DNA from: Terriglobia bacterium
GTDB taxonomy: Bacteria; Acidobacteriota; Terriglobia; Bryobacterales; Bryobacteraceae
NCBI GenBank assembly: GCA_010084195.1
Contig: RGPS01000020.1
Location: 1-46,078 of the forward strand
Length of the DNA stretch: 46,078 nt
Direction of reading: 5' to 3'
Below the pieces are notes generated by a model, which was not told where the DNA came from, made no database searches, and saw only the letters and a program-made list of their open reading frames with translations. The position numbers were made by a program, and so were the translations under genes. Shown one piece after another: positions 26,441-34,619 of the stretch (its first letter is position 1; each line of letters starts with the position of its first letter).

Positions 26441-27630
26441 ACCTCCGCTGGGTGGCAGTTGCAGTCTTCGCGCTGGCTTCCACCTGGAACTATCTGGACC
26501 GTTTATTGCTGGCCGCTGCGGCTCCCGCCATCCGAGCCGAGTTTCATTTATCTAACGAAGATTACGGCTGGCTCCTGTCGGCCTTCGCTCTGTCCTACGC
26601 GCTCGCGTCGCCCGTCATCGGCTGGTTTCTGGATCGCTTAGGTCTGGAACTCGGCATCGTCCTCGCTGTCGGCCTCTGGTCCGTGGCCGCCGCGCTGGCG
26701 GGCTGGAGTCGCAGTTTCCTCCAACTGCTCGGTGCCCGGTCGTTCCTTGGCATCTGGGAATCGGCCGGCGTTCCGGCGGCAGGGAAACTGAATGCAGTCT
26801 ATCTGGAGCCGAAGAACCGGGCCCTGGGCGCGGCTATGACCCAGGTTGGCCTCAGTATCGGTGGTGTTGCGGCTCCTCTTCTCGTCGCGTATTTTGCCGA
26901 CTGGCGAACTCCCTTCTTTCTCTGCGCCGGGCTGGGCATCCTCTGGATTCCCCTCTGGATCTTCGTTCGCCGCAGAATTCCAGCCTGGGAAGAGATTCCG
27001 CAGCAGAAAAACCGAACCCAATCGCTTGCGATTCTGAAAGATTCCAGGCTTTTCCGCCTCGCTGTCGCCAATCTGCTTTGGATGGGAATCTATACCCTCT
27101 GGTCTAACTGGACCACCATCTTCCTGAAGCAGACCTACGGCATGACGGCTGCCGAAGCCAACCACTTTGCCTGGTTCCCGCCGGTGGCCTCAACGCTGGG
27201 GGCCTTTGCCGGTGGCTGGTTGTCGATGCGCCTCATGTCGAGAGGTGGTCAGGCCGTTCGGGCACGTGTCACTTGCACCCTGGTCAGCGCTGTTGGTTGT
27301 CTGGTGACCATAGCCGCGCCGCATGCCCCGTCGCCTCTCTGGGCGACGCTGATCATCGCCATGAGCTATTTCTGGGTAACGGCCGGCTCGGTCAATCTCT
27401 ACACAATCCCCGTTGATATTTGGGGTGGCGCAAACGCGGGAACGGCCATTTCCGCCCTCGTCTTCGCCTACGGTCTGTTACAGATGTTAATTTCGCCCCG
27501 CATTGGTGCTTTGGTCGATCACTTTGGCGGATTCCATCAAGTCTGCTGGCTGGTAGCCCTGCCCCCTCTGGTGGGCTGGCTGATCCTGCGGACGCTTGTT
27601 CCTAATTCAGCGGAACAGGCTTCCCTTTAG
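26437..27630 (+). CDS. MFS transporter, ACS (anion:cation symporter) type
   Basis: 397 residues from a TTG that overlaps the preceding stop (TTGA, 26437-26440). Twelve membrane segments; NYLDRLLLAAAAPAIRAEF and GWLLSAFALSYALASPVIGW are the hallmark N-terminal segments of the ACS family (hexuronate, phthalate, sialic acid and other organic anions). The substrate cannot be told from sequence. Its 3' end overlaps the opposed phosphodiesterase gene by 29 bases. Confidence 0.88.
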   Translation: MNLRWVAVAVFALASTWNYLDRLLLAAAAPAIRAEFHLSNEDYGWLLSAFALSYALASPVIGWFLDRLGLELGIVLAVGLWSVAAALAGWSRSFLQLLGARSFLGIWESAGVPAAGKLNAVYLEPKNRALGAAMTQVGLSIGGVAAPLLVAYFADWRTPFFLCAGLGILWIPLWIFVRRRIPAWEEIPQQKNRTQSLAILKDSRLFRLAVANLLWMGIYTLWSNWTTIFLKQTYGMTAAEANHFAWFPPVASTLGAFAGGWLSMRLMSRGGQAVRARVTCTLVSAVGCLVTIAAPHAPSPLWATLIIAMSYFWVTAGSVNLYTIPVDIWGGANAGTAISALVFAYGLLQMLISPRIGALVDHFGGFHQVCWLVALPPLVGWLILRTLVPNSAEQASL

Positions 27631-28900
27631 CGCCGGGCAGTTTCACGCCCAGCAGTTCCGCTAGCGTCGAGGCTACGTCAACGTTCTGGATCTTGTCCAG
27701 CTTCCCTCCCGCCTTCACCCCATACCCGCTCGCAATGAAGATGGCGTCCATGTCAGGGTCGCTGGCCAGATAGCCGTGGCTGCCCGCCTGTTGTGGCACT
27801 GCGGCCGTCACCGGGCCCCCGGTCGCGCCGCTGAACGAATACCCGTCCTTCGCCGTTAGCAGTAACTGGTACATCTGTGGGTCCTGATCGGCAGAGGGCA
27901 GGTGCATGGCTGGGAAGTCAGGCGGGCCCAGGATCTTGTCCAGGCCATCGACACCCTTCAGCGCCGCAATAACCTTCGGGGCCATCGTCGCGGCCTGATC
28001 GAAATAGACGTAGGCGGTGCCACCTTCGGCAAGGACGAAGACATCCTTGCCGAGACCTGCGGCTTCCAACGCGACCGCTGGACGGATCACGTTGGTGTAT
28101 TTCTTGAAGCCGTGGTCCGAGACGACGATGAAGGTAGTGTCCTTCTCCATCCCGGCGGCGCGGACCGCCTCGACCAGACGGGCGACGCAGCTATCCAGGA
28201 ACGCGATAGCGTCATTAGCCGCCAGATTCCCGGGACCGTACTGGTGGTGGGTCGTATCCAGTGTCAGCAGGTGGAACAGCAGCAGGTTGGGCTTGTGGTC
28301 TCGGATCAGATTCACGCCCGCCGTGGTCCAAGTCTGATCGCGGAACACAATGTTGGCTTTGGTGAAATTCTCGAGGTCGCCTGCGCTGAGGGCGCCCTTC
28401 TTCAGGAGTTCCTGTTCGACCGGGCCGCCGGGTGATGGCCATTCCGCGAAGGACCACGTAATGGTTTTGGCCTTTTCGATGGCAACCCAATCGACCTGGG
28501 CCGTGGTGAGCCCGGCCTTGAAGGCGGCGTCGTAGACGGTCGGCACGTGCACCATCTTTTCCTTCTCCAGCATCGGCTCCACCTTCACCGCAGGTCCGAC
28601 GCCGGTCTTTTGGATGGTGCCGTTAGCCAGCAGGCCATGTTCGTCAGCCCGCACACCCGAGACAATCGCGGTGTGGTTGGGCCACGTCACGGTGGGGTTA
28701 ATGGTGCCCATTCGCGCTGTTACACCCTTGGCGATGAGCCTCCGCAGGGTGGGAATCGGCAGTTTTGGGTCATCAAGGGCGTAGGCAGGAAAGCCATCCA
28801 GGCTAATCACCACCACCATCCTCTGTTTCGCCGGTTTTTGGCCGAAGGCAGGCACAGTCAGGGCGGCCACTGCCGCGATTACAACGATAAGTCTTCGCAT
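27602..28900 (-). CDS. Secreted alkaline phosphatase superfamily protein (type I phosphodiesterase/NPP)
   Basis: 432 residues with a signal peptide (MRRLIVVIAAVAALTVPAFG). The metal-binding and catalytic residues of nucleotide pyrophosphatase/phosphodiesterase enzymes are visible: D35 in ISLDGF, the threonine nucleophile T72 in NPTVTWPNHT, TLDTTHHQYGP, VVSDHGFKKY and GSHGY. It should be periplasmic and hydrolyse phosphodiester or phosphomonoester bonds using two zinc ions; the substrate is not known. It lies 24 bases before... the pyruvate kinase stop lies just upstream on the same strand (gap 23 bases), so the two may share a transcript although their roles differ. Confidence 0.9.
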   Translation of the reverse strand: MRRLIVVIAAVAALTVPAFGQKPAKQRMVVVISLDGFPAYALDDPKLPIPTLRRLIAKGVTARMGTINPTVTWPNHTAIVSGVRADEHGLLANGTIQKTGVGPAVKVEPMLEKEKMVHVPTVYDAAFKAGLTTAQVDWVAIEKAKTITWSFAEWPSPGGPVEQELLKKGALSAGDLENFTKANIVFRDQTWTTAGVNLIRDHKPNLLLFHLLTLDTTHHQYGPGNLAANDAIAFLDSCVARLVEAVRAAGMEKDTTFIVVSDHGFKKYTNVIRPAVALEAAGLGKDVFVLAEGGTAYVYFDQAATMAPKVIAALKGVDGLDKILGPPDFPAMHLPSADQDPQMYQLLLTAKDGYSFSGATGGPVTAAVPQQAGSHGYLASDPDMDAIFIASGYGVKAGGKLDKIQNVDVASTLAELLGVKLPGAKGKPVPLN

Positions 28901-28923
28901 GAGCTAACTCCTGCCGAATTCTA

Positions 28924-30336
28924 TTACGAAACCTGATGCAGCTTAATCAGATTCGTGGATCCCGAATGTCCGATCGGTGTGCCCGCAACAAATACCACCT
29001 TGTCGCCCGAATGCAACAGGCCAAGCGCAGGCAACAGGGTATCCATCTGCCCCAGCATTTCATCCGTGGTCTCCACCACGGGTGCCAGCACGGGCCGGAC
29101 ACCATAGTTGATCCGCAGGCGCCGGACGATATCGAGAGAGGTGCTCATGGCGATTACGGGCATCTGCGGTCGGAGCCTGGAAATCAGTCGGGCACTGTAG
29201 CCGCCTTCCGTAAACACGACGATCGCTTTCACGCCGGCTGCATGAGCTGCCACGAATGCAGCTTCGGCAACAATTCCGGAATCGCTCAGGTCCGCAGTCG
29301 GGGCGGAGCGAGTTTCGCCGCTTGCAGCCAGGCCTCGTTCCGCCTCCAGCGCGATCTTCGTCATGTAGGCCACTGCGGCAACAGGATGCTTGCCCACGGA
29401 GGTCTCTGCCGATAGCATGACGGCGTCACTCCCGTCATAGACGGCGTTCGCCACGTCGCTGACTTCAGCCCGGGTTGGGTTCGAATTTTCAATCATCGAC
29501 TCCAGCATCTGAGTCGCTGTAATTACGAACCTGTTCTTCTTTCGCGCCTCGGTAATCAGCATCTTCTGGATGGGCGGCACCATTTCGAGGGACATCTCGA
29601 CTCCCAGGTCACCCCTCGCCACCATGATTCCGCTGGCCACATCCAGAATCTCCTGGATGTTTGTCACAGCCTCCGGCTTCTCTATCTTGGCGATCACCGG
29701 AATCCGAACCGGGCCCATCCGCTCCAGCAATTCCCGGACATCGTTGGCCGACCGCACAAAGGACAACGCCACAAAATCCACACCCGCCCGCAGACCTGCA
29801 GCCAGATCCTCAATATCTTTTTCCGTCATGGAGGGGGCGCTTACCTTCACACCGGGGAGATTAATCCCTTTCTGGTCTCCTGCCACGCCGCCCGAAACAA
29901 TCTCGAAGTCCACGGCGACGCCGTCATTCGCCACCGCTCGCAACGTCACCGCACCGTCATTGAGCAGGACCCGGTCCCCGGTTCGAACGTCGCTGGCAAA
30001 CAACGAGTAGGTAGTTGAGGCCTGCGTGTCGTCGCCCAATATCTCTTCTGTCGTGATACGGAACCTGTTGCCCGTTTGCAGGACACACTTCCCGCCCGCA
30101 AAGCGCCCCAGGCGAATCTTGGGACCTTGTAAATCCAATAGAATTGCGACTGGAGTATCCAGTGCCGCTTCAACTGCGCGGATTGTCTCAATTCGTTTCT
30201 GGTGTTGCGCCCAGACGCCGTGGGAAGCGTTGAGCCGGAAGACCCGGGCCCCTGCTCGTATCAATTCCGTTACAAGTTCGGGCGAGTCACTGGCAGGGCC
30301 AAGCGTTGCCACAATCTTTGCGTTTGCCAGGGTCAT
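28924..30336 (-). CDS. pyk: Pyruvate kinase
   Basis: 470 residues from the ATG at 30336 (a TTG two codons earlier is possible). Catalyses phosphoenolpyruvate + ADP to pyruvate + ATP, the last step of glycolysis. The A domain starts AKIVATLGPASDSPE and carries LRAGARVFRLNASHG-type residues (RVFRLNASHG), AILLDLQGPKIRLG, VIAKIEKPEAV and the MVARGDLGVEM signature, and ATQMLESMI. The C-terminal domain (about 355-470) is complete. Length matches bacterial type enzymes. Expressed toward the phosphodiesterase gene. Confidence 0.97.
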   Translation of the reverse strand: MTLANAKIVATLGPASDSPELVTELIRAGARVFRLNASHGVWAQHQKRIETIRAVEAALDTPVAILLDLQGPKIRLGRFAGGKCVLQTGNRFRITTEEILGDDTQASTTYSLFASDVRTGDRVLLNDGAVTLRAVANDGVAVDFEIVSGGVAGDQKGINLPGVKVSAPSMTEKDIEDLAAGLRAGVDFVALSFVRSANDVRELLERMGPVRIPVIAKIEKPEAVTNIQEILDVASGIMVARGDLGVEMSLEMVPPIQKMLITEARKKNRFVITATQMLESMIENSNPTRAEVSDVANAVYDGSDAVMLSAETSVGKHPVAAVAYMTKIALEAERGLAASGETRSAPTADLSDSGIVAEAAFVAAHAAGVKAIVVFTEGGYSARLISRLRPQMPVIAMSTSLDIVRRLRINYGVRPVLAPVVETTDEMLGQMDTLLPALGLLHSGDKVVFVAGTPIGHSGSTNLIKLHQVS

Positions 30337-30789
30337 GCCCAAAGCATAGCTGACCGAATAATCCGCCTCCGGGCGAACGCCCCAGCCTGCCTCCCAGGCA
30401 CTGTGTTCGTTGCAAATAGCCCGTGTCCCGGCTGTCCCTGCGCGGCTGGGTGGCGGGACGAGCTGAGGTCACCCAAATCAGCTGAGGGGCAGGCTTTTGA
30501 AAACAGCAGCCCTGGGGTCTTGAAATGCCAGCCCTGGGGTCGGGGTCGCACATCGGCTGCGAGGCTCGCGCCACCTCTGTCGATCGCACCTCTGTTGATG
30601 GCACCTCTGCCAGGCTGAACAGGCGTCGGTAAATCCCCCCCAAAAAGCCTTGCCGGCGAGCACCTGCAAACCGTGCCATTGCACCACGCATTGGCGTCTG
30701 TTAGTATCAGGGAGACAAGAGATCCGGTTTTTCCTTCCTCTCTTGCCCCGGCCACGCAAAAAATCCAACGGAGTCAAGCACCAAACTGA
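30337..30789. other. Long spacer with short direct repeats, no convincing gene
   Basis: About 450 bases between divergent pyk and the RRM gene. It contains a direct repeat CAGCCCTGGGGTC (30507-30519 and 30529-30541), a paired AGCTGAGG (30461, 30480), three 15-bp degenerate units starting CACCTCTG (30572, 30587, 30602) and a 7-bp hairpin CAAGAGA/TCTCTTG (30716-30722, 30739-30745) in the RRM leader. Minus-strand open frames cover parts of it but have no start signals or recognisable product. It probably holds two promoters and a leader. Confidence 0.5.
30572..30616. repeat. Three degenerate 15-bp tandem units
   Basis: Units beginning CACCTCTG at 30572, 30587 and 30602; the first two agree at 12 of 15 positions, the third mainly in its first eight bases. 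Non-coding as far as can be seen. Confidence 0.6.
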
Positions 30790-31209
30790 ATGAGCTTTAC
30801 CGTATTTCTGGGCAACCTCCCTATCTGGGTAACTGCCGACGACATTAAGCAGTGGCTGGCCGCAGACGATCTCGTCGCGGATTCGGTCAAGGTGATTCGC
30901 AATCACGAGACGCAGGAGTCCAAGGGCTTCGCATTTGTGGAAGCCCCCACGGCGGACGAGATGGCGGCGATTATTCGTCGCTTTGATCGCGCTCCGCTGG
31001 AGGACAAGGTACTTCGTGCCAACCCCGCTCAACCTACTAAAGGTGCAGTGGGGCCCGCGAAGGCTGGTGCTCCGGCTGGACCTGGTGGCCCTGGTGGGGC
31101 TCCCCGGACCGCAGCTGGTGGTGCCCGGCCTGAACGGCGTGGTGGCGGCAGGAAGCGCGATCATGAACCGAAGAGCGCTTTCGCAACCGAGCTCGCCAAA
31201 GCCCTGTAA
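30790..31209 (+). CDS. RRM-domain RNA-binding protein with Gly-rich tail
   Basis: 139 residues. A single RNA recognition motif fills residues 1-80: RNP2 is VFLGNL (5-10) and RNP1 is KGFAFVEA (45-52), both with the aromatic residues that stack on RNA bases. The tail (85-125) is rich in Gly, Ala, Pro and Arg (GPGGPGGAPR, RRGGGRKR) like the small Rbp proteins of cyanobacteria, some of which respond to cold. The role here is unknown; post-transcriptional control is likely. GGAG lies 16 bases before the ATG, rather far. The Omp85-like gene follows after 169 bases. Confidence 0.92.
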   Translation: MSFTVFLGNLPIWVTADDIKQWLAADDLVADSVKVIRNHETQESKGFAFVEAPTADEMAAIIRRFDRAPLEDKVLRANPAQPTKGAVGPAKAGAPAGPGGPGGAPRTAAGGARPERRGGGRKRDHEPKSAFATELAKAL

Positions 31210-31378
31210 TTCGAACCTCGACGCCGCGCCCGAATCAAATCGGTGCGCGGCCTCCGGTTCATATCTCATATCTCACTCTGACGTTCGCGAGGGCTGCACA
31301 CCTGTGCAGGTTCCGCAACAGCTTTTCGGACCTGATCCCAATAAAATCAATATTTTGCCCCGTGGTGCTTACCGTGCC

Positions 31379-32665
31379 ATGGGGTTTTGTATGTTTGCCG
31401 CACTACGTCCGCTCGCCACCGTCTTTCTGGCGCTGTCTCCGGCCCTGCTAACCCCGGCGTTCGCCGGACAGGAGTTCCTTCGAGAGGCCGCAGAAACCAA
31501 TGTCAACCAGCGTTATCTCATCGAAAGCGTTTCGGTTGCCGGCGTACAGGTAAGTGAGGCGAAAATTCCGTCCGGGCTGCGCCAGAGCCTCCGGGCGTTG
31601 GTGGGAGCGCGCTGCGACATGGCTGTCCTCGACGAGCTGGCGTCCCAACTCCGGCGTGAACTGCACCTCCGGGCGGCCACCGAGAAGCTCACCAAAGGAA
31701 GCCAGCCGGACCGGATCCGCGTTAATTTCGACGTAGTTGCCAAAGAACGCCAGTTTGAGGTCTCGGTCCCCAAGTTTCTTTATCACTCCAGTCAGGGCTG
31801 GACCGGGGAAGTGGATGCGACCACCCGAGCGAGGGGCAATTCCCTTCGGATGGGAATTGTGAGCAATGGCGACGACCTCACAGAGCGCTTCACGGGCTAT
31901 TCAGCGCGCTACGAAAATTCACAACTTTCTGCCGGACGCCTCCGCCTCGCCGTCGGACTCGAAGACTTCCACCAGCAGTGGAATCAGTCCACCCGGAGCG
32001 CCGTAACCCCGGATTCGGGGCTGGACCTCTACCGATCCCGCCGGAACCTGGCACCGGAAGCCAGTTTTTCCATTACAAAGAACCTGTCGGTCTCCGGTGG
32101 CCTGAGTCTTCAAACGACCGAATCCGAGAACCGCCTGATCGGAAACCGGGCTTCCAATGCCATTACGGCGGGAGCGCGTTGGGTGGGAAGAGGCCTGGAC
32201 TTCCGGTACACTCTGCGGGCAGGGTTGCGGAGCCTGGGGTCAGATTATGGGTATTCCCGGCATGGTATTTCTGCTCGCTATGCGGCGAAATCGGGGCGCC
32301 AAACATTGTCTGAAGAGTTTCAGGCGGGCACCGCTGCGGGGGACGCGCCGCTATTCGAGCGGTTTATTCTTGGCAGCAGTTCTACCCTCCGCGGCTGGAA
32401 TCGATACGCGGTCGATCCTTTGGGGGGAACGAAGATGGCACACAATTCGCTCACCTGGGGCTACCAAATCGGAGAAGGCACCGTCGAAACTTTCTATGAC
32501 AGCGGTTCTCTCTGGACGTCCGGCAGTTCGCTTCCTGACCGCAAGACAAAAATCCGCCACTCTGTCGGGGCAGGCTTCCGTCAGGGAATATTTCTTCTTA
32601 CTGTGGCATTTCCTGTAGTCGAAGGTCGTGTCACGCCCGTCTTTATGGCTGGGATGAACTATTGA
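31379..32665 (+). CDS. Omp85/BamA-like outer-membrane protein with one POTRA-like domain
   Basis: 428 residues from the ATG at 31379 (424 from the ATG at 31391, which has GGGG six bases upstream). A signal peptide (MFAALRPLATVFLALSPALL..., cleaved after AFA) precedes one POTRA-like region (about 45-130, starting RYLIESVSVAGVQV). The remainder is a beta-barrel with the Omp85 signature FILGSSSTLRGWNRY, where RGW replaces the usual RGF, and a C-terminal aromatic (MNY). With a single POTRA it is too small for BamA and resembles two-partner or patatin-type Omp85 relatives. The open frame continues upstream through the RRM gene but without a signal peptide, so the longer start is rejected. It is coupled to the next gene by TTGA. 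Confidence 0.8.
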   Translation: MGFCMFAALRPLATVFLALSPALLTPAFAGQEFLREAAETNVNQRYLIESVSVAGVQVSEAKIPSGLRQSLRALVGARCDMAVLDELASQLRRELHLRAATEKLTKGSQPDRIRVNFDVVAKERQFEVSVPKFLYHSSQGWTGEVDATTRARGNSLRMGIVSNGDDLTERFTGYSARYENSQLSAGRLRLAVGLEDFHQQWNQSTRSAVTPDSGLDLYRSRRNLAPEASFSITKNLSVSGGLSLQTTESENRLIGNRASNAITAGARWVGRGLDFRYTLRAGLRSLGSDYGYSRHGISARYAAKSGRQTLSEEFQAGTAAGDAPLFERFILGSSSTLRGWNRYAVDPLGGTKMAHNSLTWGYQIGEGTVETFYDSGSLWTSGSSLPDRKTKIRHSVGAGFRQGIFLLTVAFPVVEGRVTPVFMAGMNY

Positions 32666-33279
32666 GGCACCGTACCAACATTGCCGTCGTCTTCGCGCTT
32701 GCGGCCTTACTGGCTGGAAGCGCCTCTGCTGTTGGCGTTGCGGAAATAAAGTTGGCGCTCCACGTGGATGACGACTTCCTGCGGATCTCGGCCCCGCGGC
32801 TCAGTTTCCTCAGTGGCAGCGCTCTCAATCGGTTGAAAAGTGGCTCCACCGTGGCTTTTGTGGGCCAACTCACGGTCTCCGATGTTCCCAATGCCGTGGT
32901 TGCCGATGCACGGTCCGTAGCTCGCTTCGCCCTGAGCTACGACATTTGGGAAGAGAAATTCTCAGTTACCCGTTTCGGAGATCGCCCCGAGGCCCGGAGT
33001 ACCGTAAGTCATCTTTCAGCCCAGGCGACTGAACGCTGGTGCCTGGACAGCATGGCCATCGCCTACGGCCAGCTGCCGGCCGACAAGCCTTTCTACGTAC
33101 AATTTGACCTCCGGCTGGAAGATCCGAAAGATCCTCTCGGGATTGTTGGTGATCCAGGCATCAACATCACCCGGCTGGTGGAGTTGTTCAGTCGCCCGGC
33201 CAGGAGTGCCCAGCCGCGCTGGCTGCTGAACACCGGGCCCCATAAGTTGGCCGAACTCCGGAAAGCGAGCCACAGTTGA
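32662..33279 (+). CDS. Exported protein, DUF4390-like
   Basis: 205 residues starting at a TTG inside TTGA overlap with the Omp85-like gene. Signal peptide NIAVVFALAALLAGSASA. The body (LNRLKSGSTVAFVGQLTVSD, LSYDIWEEKFSVTRFG, and QLPADKPFYVQFDLRLEDP) has the layout of DUF4390, which in beta-proteobacteria sits beside an NtrY-type sensor kinase. The same neighbour follows here, again by TTGA, which supports the assignment. Function is unknown; a periplasmic role as a sensor partner is inference. Confidence 0.6.
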   Translation: MRHRTNIAVVFALAALLAGSASAVGVAEIKLALHVDDDFLRISAPRLSFLSGSALNRLKSGSTVAFVGQLTVSDVPNAVVADARSVARFALSYDIWEEKFSVTRFGDRPEARSTVSHLSAQATERWCLDSMAIAYGQLPADKPFYVQFDLRLEDPKDPLGIVGDPGINITRLVELFSRPARSAQPRWLLNTGPHKLAELRKASHS

Positions 33280-34616
33280 GTCTGAGGACCAGACTGGCGC
33301 TGGTCTTCGTGGCAGCTACGCTGGTTCCCCTGGGGGCAACCCTTTGGCTGGCTTCGATTTTGCTGGACCAGAGCCTGCGTCTGCGGCCCTCGAATCAGCT
33401 AACGGTTCTGGCCGAGTCGCTGGAAAGAACCGGACGCGAGTATTACCGTCAGGCCTGCGACCAGCTTCGGTCGGATGCGGGCTCCGGTCGCCTGCAACCC
33501 GTTTCCCCGGATACTCCGGAACTGAAGCAAATGGCCGAGGAGTTTCGTTCCAGCGGAGAACCCGAACGCTTCGCCCGGACAGGATCCCAGCTCGTCTACT
33601 TCCTCGGTAACAAAGTATGGACGGAGGCCCTGCCCGTAAACCTGACACATCTGGCGGAGGAGATTGCCAACGCCCGCGTCACCGCCTCCAGGGACCTCCG
33701 CAGGGGCGTTTTCGGGGCTTGGTGGCTCCTCGCCGCCCTCATCTGGCTCTTCGCTCTGGGGCTTGTCTGGTGGGTGGCAACGCGATTCAGCCAGCCGATT
33801 GTGAAACTAACCGCTGCCATGAGGGCGCTGGCGGCCGGGAACTTCCGGATTCGCGTGGAACACAACCAGACCGCCTCTGAACTGGAGCGCAATCGGGATC
33901 GACTGGTCTACCTTACGCAACTGGCCAGCTGGCAGGTGTTGGCCCGGAAAATGGCCCATGAGGTGAAGAATTCCCTCACCCCCATCCGTCTCACCGTGGA
34001 AGAGATGGTGGCTCGGCACGATGAACCCGACCTCGAAGGCCGCAAATTATTTCTTGCTCAGGCTGCCAGTATCGTCACGGACGAAATTGAGTCGCTGGAG
34101 CGGCGCATTCGCGCCTTCTCAGAGTTTTCGTCCGAACCGCCGGTTTGCCCGGAACCCCTCGATCTTCCGGCACTTGTTGAGGAGCGGATTGCGTTCCTGC
34201 GAACGGCTCACCCGGAAGTCCGCTACGCGGTGGAAACTGCCGGCAATACGCCGCCAGCGTTGGCCGATCAGGACCTGGTGAAGGGGATACTGGTGAACCT
34301 TCTGGAAAATGCAGCCGAGGCTGCCGGCGAAGGTGGCAGAATTCTGACCAAAGTGGCCCCCGCCCAGGCACCGGACGGAGGGCAGCGCGTGGCGATCGAA
34401 GTACACGATTCGGGGCCTGGCCTGAGCGAGCTGGCACGTAAATCACTCTTCCAGCCCACCATTTCCTTCAAGCAGCGGGGTATGGGGCTTGGCCTGTCCA
34501 TTGCACGCAAGAGCGCCTTGCTCTCAGGCGGGGACATCCTGTTAATAACCGGCGAACTCGGCGGCGCCGGTTTTCGTGTTTTGTTACCCACCGGGGGAAG
34601 TCCTTCCTGGACCTAA
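33276..34616 (+). CDS. Sensor histidine kinase, NtrY-like
   Basis: 446 residues starting at a TTG overlapping the previous stop. Membrane segments at about 8-30 and 147-168 enclose a periplasmic sensor region of about 115 residues. A HAMP linker, DHp helix with phospho-acceptor H228 (MAHEVKNSLTPI) and an HATPase domain follow: LVNLLENAAEAA (N box), EVHDSGPGLS and RGMGLGLSIARK (G boxes). No PAS domain is visible, unlike many NtrY proteins. It should phosphorylate the regulator encoded three bases downstream. Confidence 0.95.
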   Translation: MSLRTRLALVFVAATLVPLGATLWLASILLDQSLRLRPSNQLTVLAESLERTGREYYRQACDQLRSDAGSGRLQPVSPDTPELKQMAEEFRSSGEPERFARTGSQLVYFLGNKVWTEALPVNLTHLAEEIANARVTASRDLRRGVFGAWWLLAALIWLFALGLVWWVATRFSQPIVKLTAAMRALAAGNFRIRVEHNQTASELERNRDRLVYLTQLASWQVLARKMAHEVKNSLTPIRLTVEEMVARHDEPDLEGRKLFLAQAASIVTDEIESLERRIRAFSEFSSEPPVCPEPLDLPALVEERIAFLRTAHPEVRYAVETAGNTPPALADQDLVKGILVNLLENAAEAAGEGGRILTKVAPAQAPDGGQRVAIEVHDSGPGLSELARKSLFQPTISFKQRGMGLGLSIARKSALLSGGDILLITGELGGAGFRVLLPTGGSPSWT

Positions 34617-34619
34617 AAA

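Noticed and set aside
30333-30755. 140-codon minus-strand frame in the pyk-RRM spacer
   Set aside because: No ribosome site, low-complexity content created by the direct repeats, overlaps the pyk start.
30935-31378. N-terminal extension of the Omp85-like gene through the RRM gene
   Set aside because: The frame is open but overlaps the well-supported RRM gene and would bury the signal peptide; the ATG at 31379 or 31391 gives a normal exported protein.
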